A DNA stretch of 64,000 nt from Ligula intestinalis. Lineage: Eukaryota > Platyhelminthes > Cestoda > Diphyllobothriidea > Diphyllobothriidae. The DNA lies in NCBI GenBank assembly GCA_036362985.1, contig JAYGXS010000004.1, positions 18,561,622 to 18,625,621 of the forward strand, given 5' to 3'. Both the position numbers and the translations under genes were made by a program. Position 1 is the stretch's first letter; the number at the start of each line of letters is the position of its first letter. Of this stretch, positions 12,101-25,487 are shown piece after piece. The notes under the pieces were generated by a model. That model saw only the letters and a program-made list of their open reading frames with translations. It did no database searches and had not been told where the DNA came from.

Positions 12101-15100
12101 AAAGTAAGCGAGGTTTAGCGGCACAGTATCAAAAAGGTGGGCAGATCTAGTCTTTGCAAAAGCAACAATCCGGTCTAAGGCAATCGTTACTTTGACTGGC
12201 TAAGTTCGCTGGATGGGGAGGGAGCACTTAGTACTAACTAAGCACAGGTGAAACCCAGGCATCACACATCCGTCAAGCATGGCAAGTACCGAGGGCAGGT
12301 TCACGCAAGTCAAAATAGGAAGAAATGAACGACAAACAAAAACCGATTTACAAATAAGCTCGGAGACCCAGCCTCAAGACGCCATGGGGCGGAAAATGGC
12401 AGTTTGTAGGTTGACGTTCTGACTAATTTTGGAGGCATCAACGAAAACACATGGGCGAAGTAAATGGCCAGTGTAAGTTCAGGCCAGACAGACCATAAAT
12501 TCGAACCCGAGTTCCGTCTGGAGGGGCCCCACTCCGGATGCTTGTTGCAACGCTGTGCCCCTCGCACATACAAGGCACAGTCTGGCCCTCAGCTATCCAA
12601 ACACACCCGTTAACTTCAAGGTAGATGTCGACATACACTTGGGCGAAGTGCTAATTGAGACTGCCCCACTCAGAAGCGAATATACGAGTTTCAGGAAGCA
12701 GATCAGAAGTCGCTTACCGGATCTGCTGTAGTTGTGAACAAAGCAACTACGTTGGAGAAACCGGCAGGTTACTCCGGGCGCCAATGACCGAGCAGGGAGC
12801 AGCGGTGCGGAGGAAAGACGCCAACTCCCAGGATGCACCTTAAATGACGGTATCCGCCCATATCTTCAAGTTTAACGATACTGAACTCCTCGGAAGACGT
12901 TACAAGCGCGTGAGCCGTGAGTTGCCCGAGTCAGAATTCAGAGGCCAACAGTCAATCAACAAGCGCACCGACTTACCATTCCCATATTCCATGGTAAGAC
13001 TTTGCCTGAGCAGGGAAATCAGTCACATGAGGATGACGCAGGGCAGCAACAACTTCGATGGCAATGAACATAATTTTGGCGTAATTACCAAGCCCGCATC
13101 CAACATGGATGACGAAAATGCGGCAACAAATGATCGGAAGCGGACTGTCAAGCCGTCACCGTACCAATGAATACAACCAGCGGCGGCTATGGGAGCTGAT
13201 AATTACAGTGCGCATGCGGTCGCGTGGCCACTAGGGACTATAAATACTGTGTATCCTGTGCATATATCATCCTAATCCGTGCATGTATTACCTTATTCTA
13301 CCGTCACCTCTGACGAAGGGTCGTCAACAGGATCTGAAACGTCATTCGAATAATCCTCTTGTTCCAGTGATCGCATTTTCTAATTCTGAAGACCACTCCG
13401 CTAAGGAGACTTGATCACTGGACCTTTCGGATTCATACTGGAACCGACCATCATCAAAAGACACTTTAGGTTTGACGGAACAACCTGTGATCAGGTGAAG
13501 GAAACTTCCATAACTTCGCTGTTTTCAAGAATTATAGTGAAGGCGATCCTCCAATGATTAGTCCCTGGTCTTATAGCACCACAGACCACAAATTCTGGGC
13601 TCTGTATGTGGATGATAATTTCGTCGTCATGGAAGGTGGTCACGTTTAGAGAATGTCGCAACAGGGTCTTCTCAGACCATATCATTTACAAAGGAGAAGG
13701 AAGAAAACAACCCGGTGGCCCTCCTTGATATCCTCTTCCGCAAAGATTCTGAAGACCTAAGGAATGAAGTGCTCACGAAAATAGCAAACACTATGCAATT
13801 ACTGAACTTCAACACCAACCACCCAATCAGCCACAAACATAGGTGCACATGGGCGATATACAGGGTGTCCCAAAAATGTATACACATTTTACACAATTGT
13901 AAAATTTGTGTCAATTATAATTTTATCACTTCAAAAGGGTAAACATATTTATAACTATCATTCTATTGTTTTTTCACTGAATGTACTCAAACTGACGTCC
14001 ATGTTGATTATGGCACTGCTGACAACGCGAAGCAATGCAATCGCACACACCATGAAACTATTCCCTTGGTACTGGGGTGCATTCGTGTTCAATGGCTTCT
14101 CTCGATTCAGCCACTGTTGCAATAGTCAAAATGCAGTGAAGACGCAATAAAATGATACGTGCAAATATTCTTTTTTCATTTTTGAAATAATACATTTATC
14201 ATACACACATACGATCACAGCCAGACGTCCGTCATCAGTAATTGGGCCCACATCCTCCATAATCGCCCCCATTTTCGGTGCTGACGTGGCCATTTGGCCC
14301 CCAAACCTAACAATTATCGATGTTTTACACGTTCACATTTTAAATGTTTTGTACACACGTTATAACCAGCCACCCTTTTGGTACTGCTTCCCATCTGACG
14401 ATGGACTCCGGTAAAAGTCCGAAAGCTTAGAATAAAATATAAATCGTTCCGGTATTTGATCATTTGTCTTCTTTTGCTTAGTACAATGTTTTACCTGCTG
14501 ACGTCCAACACATCTTCCTCTCCGCAAAGAGATGTGGCGTGAGTAGAAAGGGTCTGCCTGAGCTACTACTACTGCAACAAGTCGGGGTTGTAACTGGCAA
14601 ACCCTCTGTCAGAGGACTCACGACAAGACGACGAGTGGCAATGTATAAAGCCCCACAGTGGAGTGGCTCGGTGATCTACTCGGATATTAACCAATGTCAG
14701 GTTTTGCTTTCGTGCACGCGCGCGTGTGCACGCACGCATACTACTGCACCGGCGTCACCCTGAGCTCGCCATGTCAGCTATTATATACTCTAGTTGGCCA
14801 TCTCGCCTATTCCTCTGGGCGTAGCAAATTACGTGTAGCCAACAGGTGGTCGACGTGGGTGTTAACAGTGTGCTTCGCCTACCCTGCGGATATGGTAAAA
14901 ACCGAAGTGGAGGAGGAGGAGGAGGAGAAGCAGAGTGTGACTTGGTGGACATCCAAAAACTAGGCCTGGGGGAGAAAGGGGGAGTGCATAGTTTGTTATG
15001 CAAACTAGACCCAGCTGCATGATGCTCGTTTAGCCCTGGAACAGGGATTGTATGTACCGGTAGCCAGGCAGAGCCGTCATAGGGTTGCAACAGGTTGATC

Positions 15101-18100
15101 CTATCACCGGCACCAAAAACAAGCGGACGAATTGAGGCTACATCCTTGGCGCTGATGCCGATGGGTGGCGGTGGTGGGGGTTCGCCGGTGTAGGCCTTCA
15201 AAGCGGTCACAGTTAGGGCCGGCCGGGAGGGAGCAGAGCCCGCAAGACTCAGCGGAGAGCGTTGGGTGCACAGGGTCTGCGCATAGGAGCCAGGTGGGGG
15301 TCTGTACCAACCACCAGTTCCACCGAGCCCAGGCTTCAAACTGTCGCCAGCAGTAAAGACATCGGCGGCGTCGAAGGAATTGGAGGATGAGAGGGTGGTG
15401 GTTACGGTGCTAGAGGAGGAGACTGAGGGCAATGAGGTGTTTGGCAGTCGGCAGACCATGGATGGAGTGTCGCTGTCGTTAGACACCGAGCTCGGATTGC
15501 GAGAAATAGGGCGGACAGGATTGCCACCCAGTGGGCTGTGGCCATTAATCTGTCGAAATGGCGGACCACCACGGCCATGCGTTGAACAGTTGACAACCGG
15601 CGGAGGCAGCGGTGGAGCCGGTGGTATTACAGCAGGATACCGAGGCGGCAAACACTGGGAAACCTTTTGAAGACAAGCCTTGTGGGCTGCAATGCCAGTT
15701 TCTGGAGAAAAGTGACAATAACATTGAGCAAAATGATCAGCATGTCTGGAAAAAGTCAGTGACAGAAAAAAAAGTCTCCGAAGGCGTGAATGCCGGTTAG
15801 ACCATACACGCAAAAACAACAACACACTCGAAACGCAACTCTAAACAGAAACAGTCGTTGAATTTAACATAAACACTGACAATTACCGTGGTGTATGTAT
15901 AGGAACGGTGTGTCTAGCGATCTAAGGGGCAACGGCAGCGTTATTAGTGAACGCAAAAAGGGCTAAATAAAAGTCACGTGACAGTGATGCTTGACTGAAT
16001 GAATAGCGGAAAGCAAAATGCTTCGTCTTCGCGCTCCAATGTGGAGTCCTCGCAAACGGTCCCAACTAATATAAAAGGGATACTTTTTTAAACTAACAAA
16101 CAAATCATAATCTGGCTTGTTGTCAGTCGGATAAATCTCCACCAAAGCACGAAACACTGGTGATTGGAACCCAGATTCCATGGCAAAGCTGAGGCAGAAT
16201 GTTCCTTCCTGTGTGTGTCCAATCGCACGATGGGCGCATAGACGATGTTAATTTGCTTATACTGATAGTAGAGCGGCAGTTATTATCGAAACGTTTCTAT
16301 CGCAAGCTGCCAGACACAGCAGAAAGCAATGATAGACGATATCCTCGATTAAAAGATTATCGCAGCGGCTGGATTTCCCTCGATAGCCCCCTGGTCGTCC
16401 AAATCATGTGGAAACACTATCTCGCGGTTATGTCTCCTACATCTTAAAGTCAGATACTGCAGTAAACCTGCAGTTAGCCTATAGATCGCAAACGGCATTA
16501 CGTTGTGACATGAAGTCATGGCGAAACTTGAGTTATTATTTTATATCGTTTCTTTAAGCCGGAAGATTATTATTATTTATCCCATACAGCATGCTCGGTG
16601 TCGACTTCCTACAAGCACACAGACAGATCGTATTATAGTATATGATTTACTGGTCTTATGAAGAATGGTCACTAGAATTCGCAATCTTAGTTTAGGCAGC
16701 AGTATCCTAGTCCTCGTAGTCCAAAATGAGTAGAAACTACCACAGCCTGGTGGATAAAGCTGAATGGGTGGAAGGAAAGCAATGCCCTGTTGTGTTCCAA
16801 GTTTCGAATATATATTTGCTGGGAATAGCATAGTCCAAGATGCACACTCCTTGTTGAGATTGAGGTGATATGAGCCCCTGTAAGAGTTCGAAAGCTCAGG
16901 ACAATAAACAAAGTGATCCGGTGCTCGACAAGTCTTCTTCCTTACTGTAATCAGTGCTATTTCTGACTCATATTAGCGTCAGTAATAGTACCAGTACTAC
17001 TACAGTTAAGCTAAACTGCTAGTTAGAAGTAGTAGAAATAGCAGTAGCTGTAGTAACAGTATCAGCCTTGGTTTCTTTAAGTCTTTCTTCACACCTGCTG
17101 AAAGTGAGTGAGGGCAGATAGTGCGGTGGTACGAGCGCAAAAACATACTGTCACTTAAAACTAAGTTAGGCGGTGTTCTGGCCTGCATAGGAGAAAGCGA
17201 CCTAAGCCTGATTCCCCTCGGTCAGCTTGAACCTGTCACGTCACCGATTCAAGCGGATTGGGGGTTCAGAGTGCGGACGACGGCTGCGCGTCAACGCATT
17301 TAAATCTCCCCCTATCGCTATCACCCCCTTCCCCCCTGCTCCTGAGCACATGGTTGACTTCATCGAAATCGACGGTCGAAGAATCACTAGGATTATTATT
17401 ATTATTACTATTATTATAATAAGTAGTAGTAGTAGATATGGTGGTAGTAGCAGCAACAGTAGCACTTGATTTTTGGTTGATTGACAAGAGGTAGAGACTA
17501 CAAATAATCAAACGTCATCTTTGGGGAATGAATCAATGACAACAGCTGAGCTTTTGTAATGTGAAAAATTTGAAACAGTAAAAAGGCGCAAAAAGCTGAA
17601 AAGAAAAGTGTGGTCATATCAATGGTGAATTTGGAGTATACAAGTAGTTATACAGAAGCAAGACAGACGAGACAACTCTAAACGCTAAAGGAACGGGTCT
17701 CCGGCAGTTGATTAGTGCAATCAACGACAATCAGTGATGCGAGCATCTGAAATGCAAGCCAACACTGGTCCTATGAACATAGTAAAGTCACTTTAGTGAC
17801 GATGTCAAGGCCAATGAGCGAGGTAACAGTATGTACTTTTTGACATAAATTAATGGCTGCAAGGTGCTTCTGTACTAGCAGGTTTGAGTCTTGAAAGGAA
17901 CAAGCATTTATACATGGTCCCAAATTAAACCCAAATCAAATGTAAGTTAAAAATTAAGGAAAAAAGAGGGGCAAGGAAGAATGATCACAAAACTAACCTC
18001 TGCAGCGGTATCCTTGGTAGAAACAGCCCTGAAGAAGCTTTCTGCAAATGTAGCAGTAGGTGGTTTGTTTAAAGGTGTTCATTTCAAAATGGTAACCATT

Positions 18101-21100
18101 GTCCCTAGCACCAGGCGGAAAGAGATTGTCTCTGTAAGAAAGCGACCAAAAAAGACGGTGAACCGCAGGAGGTTTAGGCAGGGGGAGAACTAAGACAAAC
18201 ATTAGAAAAGAGTACAGCAGAAGGGAAAGACAACTGACTACTTAAGAATGGAACTGAATGACCAAATACAAGTAGAAAGGCTTTATTAAATTTCAACAAC
18301 CAGGTTAAGCTACTACTTAACGCTGAGTGGTCAGGTTACGTTTGATACAGGAGTACAATCAGGTTATATACGGGACCGGATCAAAAGTAAAACCACCCTT
18401 GCCCCTAACAGATCAATGTGATCGGAGTGAAAGGCAGTAAAACCGTCAATTCATTCATCTGCCAACAACAACGCAGAGGCAACCCAGGGGATACTTGCGC
18501 AATGCCAACGAGCCAAGCCCTACACCTGGCGGTGCACATTCAGGATCTGGACCCCACCCCTCCTCCCTCGAGGAAATTCCTGTCCATATTTTATAGAACA
18601 AAATATAACTAGCGGATAAGTCCTGACTCGACTCCTTGAAACATTCCAACCACATACGCGGTGCCACCTGCGTTCAGAAAAATGCGGTCAGGACCAACGA
18701 ACTGAGATGGCCAACCGAATTCAACGGAAGGCTGAATTATGTCGCATTCCCGTGACACCGCTTTTCGTTGCAAGACAGTTTGCCGTCGCAATTGACAACA
18801 GTCGTTTTAACCAGATGTATGCTTGATATTGACAGACGAATGCTGAATAAGTCTGCAGTCCCCAGTTTATCTTGAAGTAGGAACTGCGTTGGGGGTCTTG
18901 GTGGCATTGATATTCATCGCTAAGCAATAATGAGCGTGGACGGGTTACAGGGTGCTGTGGCAGTGGACCGCTAACGGAACTCATCTGTCCCACTCTACCT
19001 TGGCTCGTGGCTCAATGGTAAGGATGTTTGACTCTGATCAAAAAGGTCGCGAGATCAAGGTTCGGGTGGAGCACCACTTGGGTCTGGGTATGACCGGCTG
19101 ATGACGGCTAATAAGCCAGAAATGGCCATTCAAGTCTCCCTGGTCTCTGTAGGCAATACTACCTGCCTACTATCGACTGTTAAGGATGTCAGGACCTCCG
19201 TTGAGGCCCAAAACAGAGCGGGACAAATGAGTTTCGTTAGCGGTGAGGTGAAGGTTCGTCAAGGAGGATAGGGGGGAGGGGGGGTGTCTGTCACACAGCA
19301 GAAAAGGAACTGGTTATGGAAAGACCACCACAGATCAGCCAGTCATCTGTGTTCACGAGGTACTAGGGACGTTGAGGCAAAAGATGTTTACTGCGCAAGG
19401 TTACAATAAAAAAAGCATTCACATACCACATACGACGCCCCACTGCGATAGGCATGTACTGGGCTGGCCTCCAACAGTACCAGTCTCGCATACAAACGGC
19501 TGCTTTTTGGTTTGGAAAATTCCGTTCTGGTGACAGGTTAATTAGTGCACACTGCAGGAGGCCGCGGGGGGGGGTAGGAATGACGTTCGCTCAGGGTGCG
19601 GACAGATGGCTCGCGCCCGCTGTACGCTGCAAAATTTTGGTAGACGTTGGCTACTTGATCGTATACCTTCTCTGCCCTCTCCTCCCCCTCGGTCCCTGAA
19701 GTCAAAATATGGCTGGCCGTGTGCCAAAAGGCCAGTCTGATCTGGTCTGCATTCCGAACCGCTTTTTAGCCTTCGAATGACTCAGCTGGCTTACAAAACT
19801 TGCACTGAGCCGCCCCGTTTGCTCTGTCCGCTCGTCAATAACACACATGCTCTATCCATGAAAAACCGTTGATCCAACATGCGATAAGTGTCCCATTCTG
19901 TAACCCTCGCCCTCGGCCGCCCTGCGATACATCCAGCAGTGTAGGCCATGTTATATGGGTTTGGCAGAGTGTGTACATTGTAATAAAGGAGACTTTCTGA
20001 TTAAGTTTGGCTAAATAAAAAGGCAAGTTGCACTGTTATCGGAGGTTCAGCGGAGGGTAAAACCGATCTACCCTTACTGCCCACCACGTGCTCGAAGTCT
20101 GAACCATCGCAACAGTCAACGGTCAAGGGCCCCTCAATCAATCAATAAGTGCAATGATTTGCCCAATCCATATTCGGTGCTGAGAATAAATTTGGCCAAA
20201 GCAAGTCACCGCTCGGGGACCAGACAGGCCACCACCGCAGGGCCAGATGATCGAGGTTGACGCAACGAATCAGCGCACGCTCAAGGCATTTATAGATTTT
20301 TTCTGTACGTTTAAATTTTACGGCAAAACCCTGTGCACACACACAAACTGTTTCTGCTACTGTTTTGTGAGTATATCGCTGAGGATTAAATCCGCGACGG
20401 ATTTCGAAACGTCAGGCGAATAAACATATTGTCTCAGCGATCGAGTCGTCTTCTACTTGTCAATCGTGTGTTTGAGTCGGCGACCCATCGGGTGCGGTGA
20501 TTCCTGTGGAATGAATCCTGCGCGTCTAGGCGCAAACCCCACCACACGCCCTATCTCCACCTCCCTCACCCTCCGGGACGCCTGCACTCCGCGCAGCGGG
20601 TTTTGTGCGCTACTCTGGACTCCAGACTTGGTTCAGCACACTGTCCACTGTGGAAGTAAACAAACAGAGCAACCGACTTTTGAATTAAGTTTACATGGGG
20701 AATCGGGAGTTATGCAACCAATAGACGGAATGTTGGTTGATATTAACAATGCCCGCCTTCTCGTAGCCAAATCCAAAAAGAATGTCACTTACTACTCTGA
20801 CGCAGGTTGCATGGCTGTAGTGACCTACTTGGTTGACCGCAAACTCTTGCGACCAAGATTTGTAAGCACCTAAAGAGGCCTTTTCTCATAGGAAGAATGC
20901 CGAGAGCCTCCCTGGATAAAATGACTTGACCCCGGATACAACCGCACACAGGGGTTGGGAAATTACTGACCATTCTAGACTTTTTTGTCAAGAACACTTA
21001 TTATGTAAAATTACTAGACATGTAACTGCCTGCGCGGAATGTTTGCGCTCAATCCCAAGGCGCAGAAGAATTGTCCGCACCTCGACCTTGGAAATAAGAA

Positions 21101-24100
21101 GAGCTCGGTGAACGTCATCCCGTAAATTAAAAATGAATACTTTTACGAGGAGTTTGAAGGATTCTAGATGATTGTTAAGAAAACCCTGCTTGGGCAGTCA
21201 GCTTACTTCATCCTTAATGGTGGATCTCATACATGCAGTAGACTGGACGGATAAATCAATCTTAGTGCGATTAAATTCATGGCTCTCGGCGTGCCTTCGT
21301 AGCTCAATTTGACTGTACTAAGGCCTTCGCTGCTGATGTGGGTTTGAATGATACAGAGGCCACCAGCTTTTTACAAATGGGTCAATTGAATACATTCTTT
21401 TTACGTTGAAATGAGAAAGCGGGCATCGTTGGGTCAAAATTTACGAGGTACCGATTTGAAACCAGGGCACTTGGGTAACGGGAACAATGTCACAGACAGC
21501 CATCATCCTGACTGTAATCTTCCAAAAAATGTGAGTCACCTGTGTGATAGGGGAACACACTGGCCACCTTAAGGGATAAACTCGTTGTTTATAAACGAAA
21601 AAAGCGAGTTCCTGGGAGCAATTCAAAAGGAGAAGAAACCTCGGGCCCTGATCTACAGCCCCCGCCAGCAGCCGCTAGCGATATGAGGTAAATGATATGG
21701 CTGACAAAGATTATGCAGACTGCCGTGACTATTTCTGACTTAGTAGTCAGCATCAGCTAACCATACCCCGCCCGAGGACTGCAACCCCCGGAAGTTGGAA
21801 TCCGCATTCTGCGGGCGAGAAGTCACACGCTCTAGCCATTGAGCCACGGACTCACATTCGGCCTACATGATTGGCGGCTGCAGATGGGGCTCTAGATCGA
21901 TACCCAAAACACAACGGCAGATATAGGTCCGGCGAGCTCCGCTTCTACATAGTTAAGTAACCGCCCGTCCCCCCTCACTGACAGGATATCGGGCCTGTGT
22001 CTCAATGATTAGTGCTAGACTTCAAACCAACAGAAAGCGTATTCGAGCTTTACGTGCTGGAAGTTGGTGGTCAAAGCTATCTGAGAAGCCACAAATTGCC
22101 ACACCAGTCGTCTTTGTCGCCTGAGTGCCAAAGCTCATCGGGTGCACAACGTGTCCGTCCACACTTGTGCCCCCTCCTCCTCCTCCTCCCCCCAACCAAC
22201 CAAAACAAGCTCTGCGGACATTTTTCACGACTGTGCTACGTCGCTGACAGCACAACACTACCGCATTGTCACCACAGAGTCCAGTACTGTAGCAATCAGT
22301 CTACCCTGCATGGAACGGAGCCCCCGCGATCAGCTAATGCAGAGAGGCGCGTTCGAAGAGTGATGGTGGGGAGGGGGGGGGGCGTGGCAAACGGTGCAAT
22401 GCACGATTTAAAATCAGTTTGTAACACGCGAAGCTTGTGGGTTTGCTTCTAAAAAAATGAATTGTCCCATAAATGGACTGAAAAGTTATTCAACGAAGGT
22501 GTGCCACACTGACTTACAAGACTGTGATCGCCGCACGCATCCAGCTGGCCCTCGCTTCTTCTGATTTTGCGAAAAAAGAGAGTGCGACCTCTTCACGATC
22601 GCCGGCTATTGGTAGTATGAACTCGTATGGGAACTGGAAGCAGAAACAGCAAAGACAAAATGAAAGGCGTTTTCATAAAAAAAGTGGGGCGTTGGACATC
22701 TTTTTGTTCAAGGCAACTGCGTCCAGGTGGTGGAAAAAAATGCTCGAAGGAAAAATATGCTGAAAACTGCTTTGAAGCGTCTCTTGTTAGACATGTCACA
22801 AGTCACAACTGTTGTACAACTACATCATGCCTTATTAGTCTGAAAATCGGAAAGAATTGGAAGATTCGCTTTAATTGCATGAAAATTCGAAGCATGAATT
22901 GCGAAATACGCAAAGCTGTAGGATAAGACCGGCACGAGCCTTGGGTGTACAGTAGCGCTTTAGCCGATTTTAGACCTGACATACTTGTCATTCTTTAGTT
23001 AGCCGTACTCGATTAACACTAATTCGAATAGGTATTCCCAGGGACATTGACGGCCCTCTACACAATTCCAAGTGGTTTAGGGTTAGGCTATGGAGATAGA
23101 AGGTTCCATCTAGGATGTTATCGGAAGGTCACCGGCCATATGCAGAGTACCTATTCCCTTGTCAAATTCCTGCCGATTCTACGCAGTACTCTTACACAGC
23201 ATCCCGGGCCTCAGGTAAGAACTTTCAATAAAATGCTTTAGCACGAGGTGCACGCATTCTCGTACAGGCGAAAAAAATAAAAAAAATGGCCAGCCTGGAC
23301 AGACGCTCAAAAGGCAGACGCGGAAGCAACAGCAGCGATCAATGTACTCTGAAGTTAGGACAAACTTTTCTTCTACCGGAGGTCTCCCAAACATTCTTAC
23401 TTATCTCAAATTAAGATAGGATTCATAAGTGACACCAGCATTAAATGAAGCCTTCAGTGCATCGCCTGAAGGAGGATATGGAGGGATCTGAGTAGATTTG
23501 CATGGAATCTGAATGTGCGGATGTATAAAAACCGAGGTAGACTGAAACAATGGCATTGCAGCCACTGCTAACAGACAGAAAACGGTATTTGTGTGCGGGG
23601 ACTACGACTGGATGCCGACCGAAAAGGCTGGTTACGGCAGACTTCGGGGAAGACAACTGGGAAGTAATAGCATGACTCGACACAGGCAGAACATTTGAGC
23701 GCCAGATGGCAAAAGGATAAACAGGTTGGCGATCAGTTCGGTGTTCAGAAGGAGGACCCAGAAGTTTCAGGTAAGGCATTGTAATCGACCGAATATATCA
23801 CTGATTCTTAGTATCCTGGGCTGACATTTTGTCGTTAATATGAATGATTCAAAAGATGACACTTTCAATGTTAGTATATTTGTATAGTGTGGTGAGGCGA
23901 CTGTCATCAACGATGCTTGAGGGTATCTTATTTATGTAGAACAAGTATTTTGCCCTGAGCTGGTGTTTTCTTTAAAGTTTGTGCATCTGGGACTTAAAAC
24001 TTTCAGGTTTCGCCTCTGAGTCACTTCGGTTGCTGTGTCCAGTGCCTTTTTCGAATAGAAAGAGATCACCGGTGCCGGCCCCTTGAGGGTTTTACTCTCG

Positions 24101-25440
24101 GTGTAAGGATGTTTTAACTTTCTGTTAGCTCGACAGTTTATGTCAACCAGGAGAAAACTCTCATGATAAGCGTCTAGCACACACAAAACGCAAGAAGACT
24201 GGGAAGAATATGCAACTGTGTCTCCATTCCAATTGGTCACAGCAAGTGGCTCTGGGGGGGATGCGTGCTCCCATGCTACAGTTGAAGTATCTGGCCATCC
24301 AAACGGACCTTTTGGACAACCGAATTTGTTGTGACTTCCAAGGTTCCTTTTACTGTGTTGAAGGCCCTTGCGGCAAACTTGAAGGTCATACTGAGGCTGA
24401 TACTTATTTCAGGCACGCACTCTGTCGGTGTCATTGGACGACGACACTGTTCCACGTTGTTTTCGAAATTATCATCGACAGTCTCAGCAGCGATGTCTTT
24501 TTATGCAAGAAAACAGGCCTTACGGTTGCCTCTTGAGGCAGAATTGTAGTGCGCCTGGGGTGTAATGAGCCTGTAATCTTGTATTCGCGTCCTTTGGAGT
24601 AACAAGACAATTCTGTCCATGAGTGGATGAGGTCCCATCAGAGTTCGGTGTTGTTCACTACTACTATATGTGGTGGTTTTGGTATTACGGTTTCCTGAGG
24701 TCATTTCATCTTTGAGACAACTAGGCAGTGGGCGATACAGGGGTTGGTGTCAAGGGAAGTCTTTGTTACATCTCGGTTGTCAAGCCGTGACCGGTGACGT
24801 GAGCAAGGCTGCTTGCACACACACATATATATATATATTCACTCAGAAATGTGCGAACACCGATCGAATAGGCTTCCGAACAAAACAAAGTTCATGTGGT
24901 GGTCAGAGGTCCCCAACGGGTGACCGCCTGCTGATGAAGGCTAATAAGCCCGAAACAGTTCTGTATCAAGTTACCCCCAAATGCTGTCATACCCCCCTTA
25001 CTGATATATATATATCCCGCTCCCCATCCCACAAAGAAGATAAAGAAGAAAAGGCGCCTTCATGGACCACACTGTAGTGGTGCTGACGTTTCAAAAACAC
25101 GCTTGTTTCCATCATCAGAGTGGTAAGGTGATTGTTCCTGCTTGCCTTGATTTGGTTTGTCTTGCTGACTGTCTCGTATGATAGGGGTGTGTTACGTGCG
25201 CACCCTGGTCATCCTGCTGGTTGTTGATTGGGTTTGGCCCAATGCATGAGACAGTCAGCAAGACAAACGAAATCAAGGCAAGCAGGAACAATCAACTTAC
25301 CTCCCTGATGATGGGAACAAGCGTGTTTTCAAAACGTCAGCACCAATACAGTGTGGTCCATGAAGGCGCCTTTTCTTCTTCATCTTCTTTGGGAGATGGG
25401 GAGCGGGATAATTTATCTGGACCTCGTATCTTTAGTCATG

Positions 25441-25487
<47 letters not shown>

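Noticed and set aside
14755..15825. 356-residue minus-strand ORF as a single-exon gene
   Set aside because: It is vav exon 13 plus intron read-through at both ends; the splice sites and the flanking exons account for it.
19002..19075. Functional tRNA gene
   Set aside because: A and B boxes are present, but the acceptor stem and cloverleaf are not maintained and the same head is fused to SINE bodies elsewhere.
22524..22763. Plus-strand frame with ALDIFLFKATASRWWKKMLE that looks like the end of a PH domain
   Set aside because: It is on the strand opposite to vav, next to but outside the minus-strand PH exon at 22560-22518. It has no other PH strand, and no plus-strand gene is visible around it. 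Treated as chance.
23932..24240. Minus-strand frame with GPAPVISFYSKKALDTATEV considered as the missing PH exon
   Set aside because: The only nearby donor gives phase 0, while exon 11 needs a one-base overhang. The expected Trp-containing strand is absent, and the region looks repetitive.
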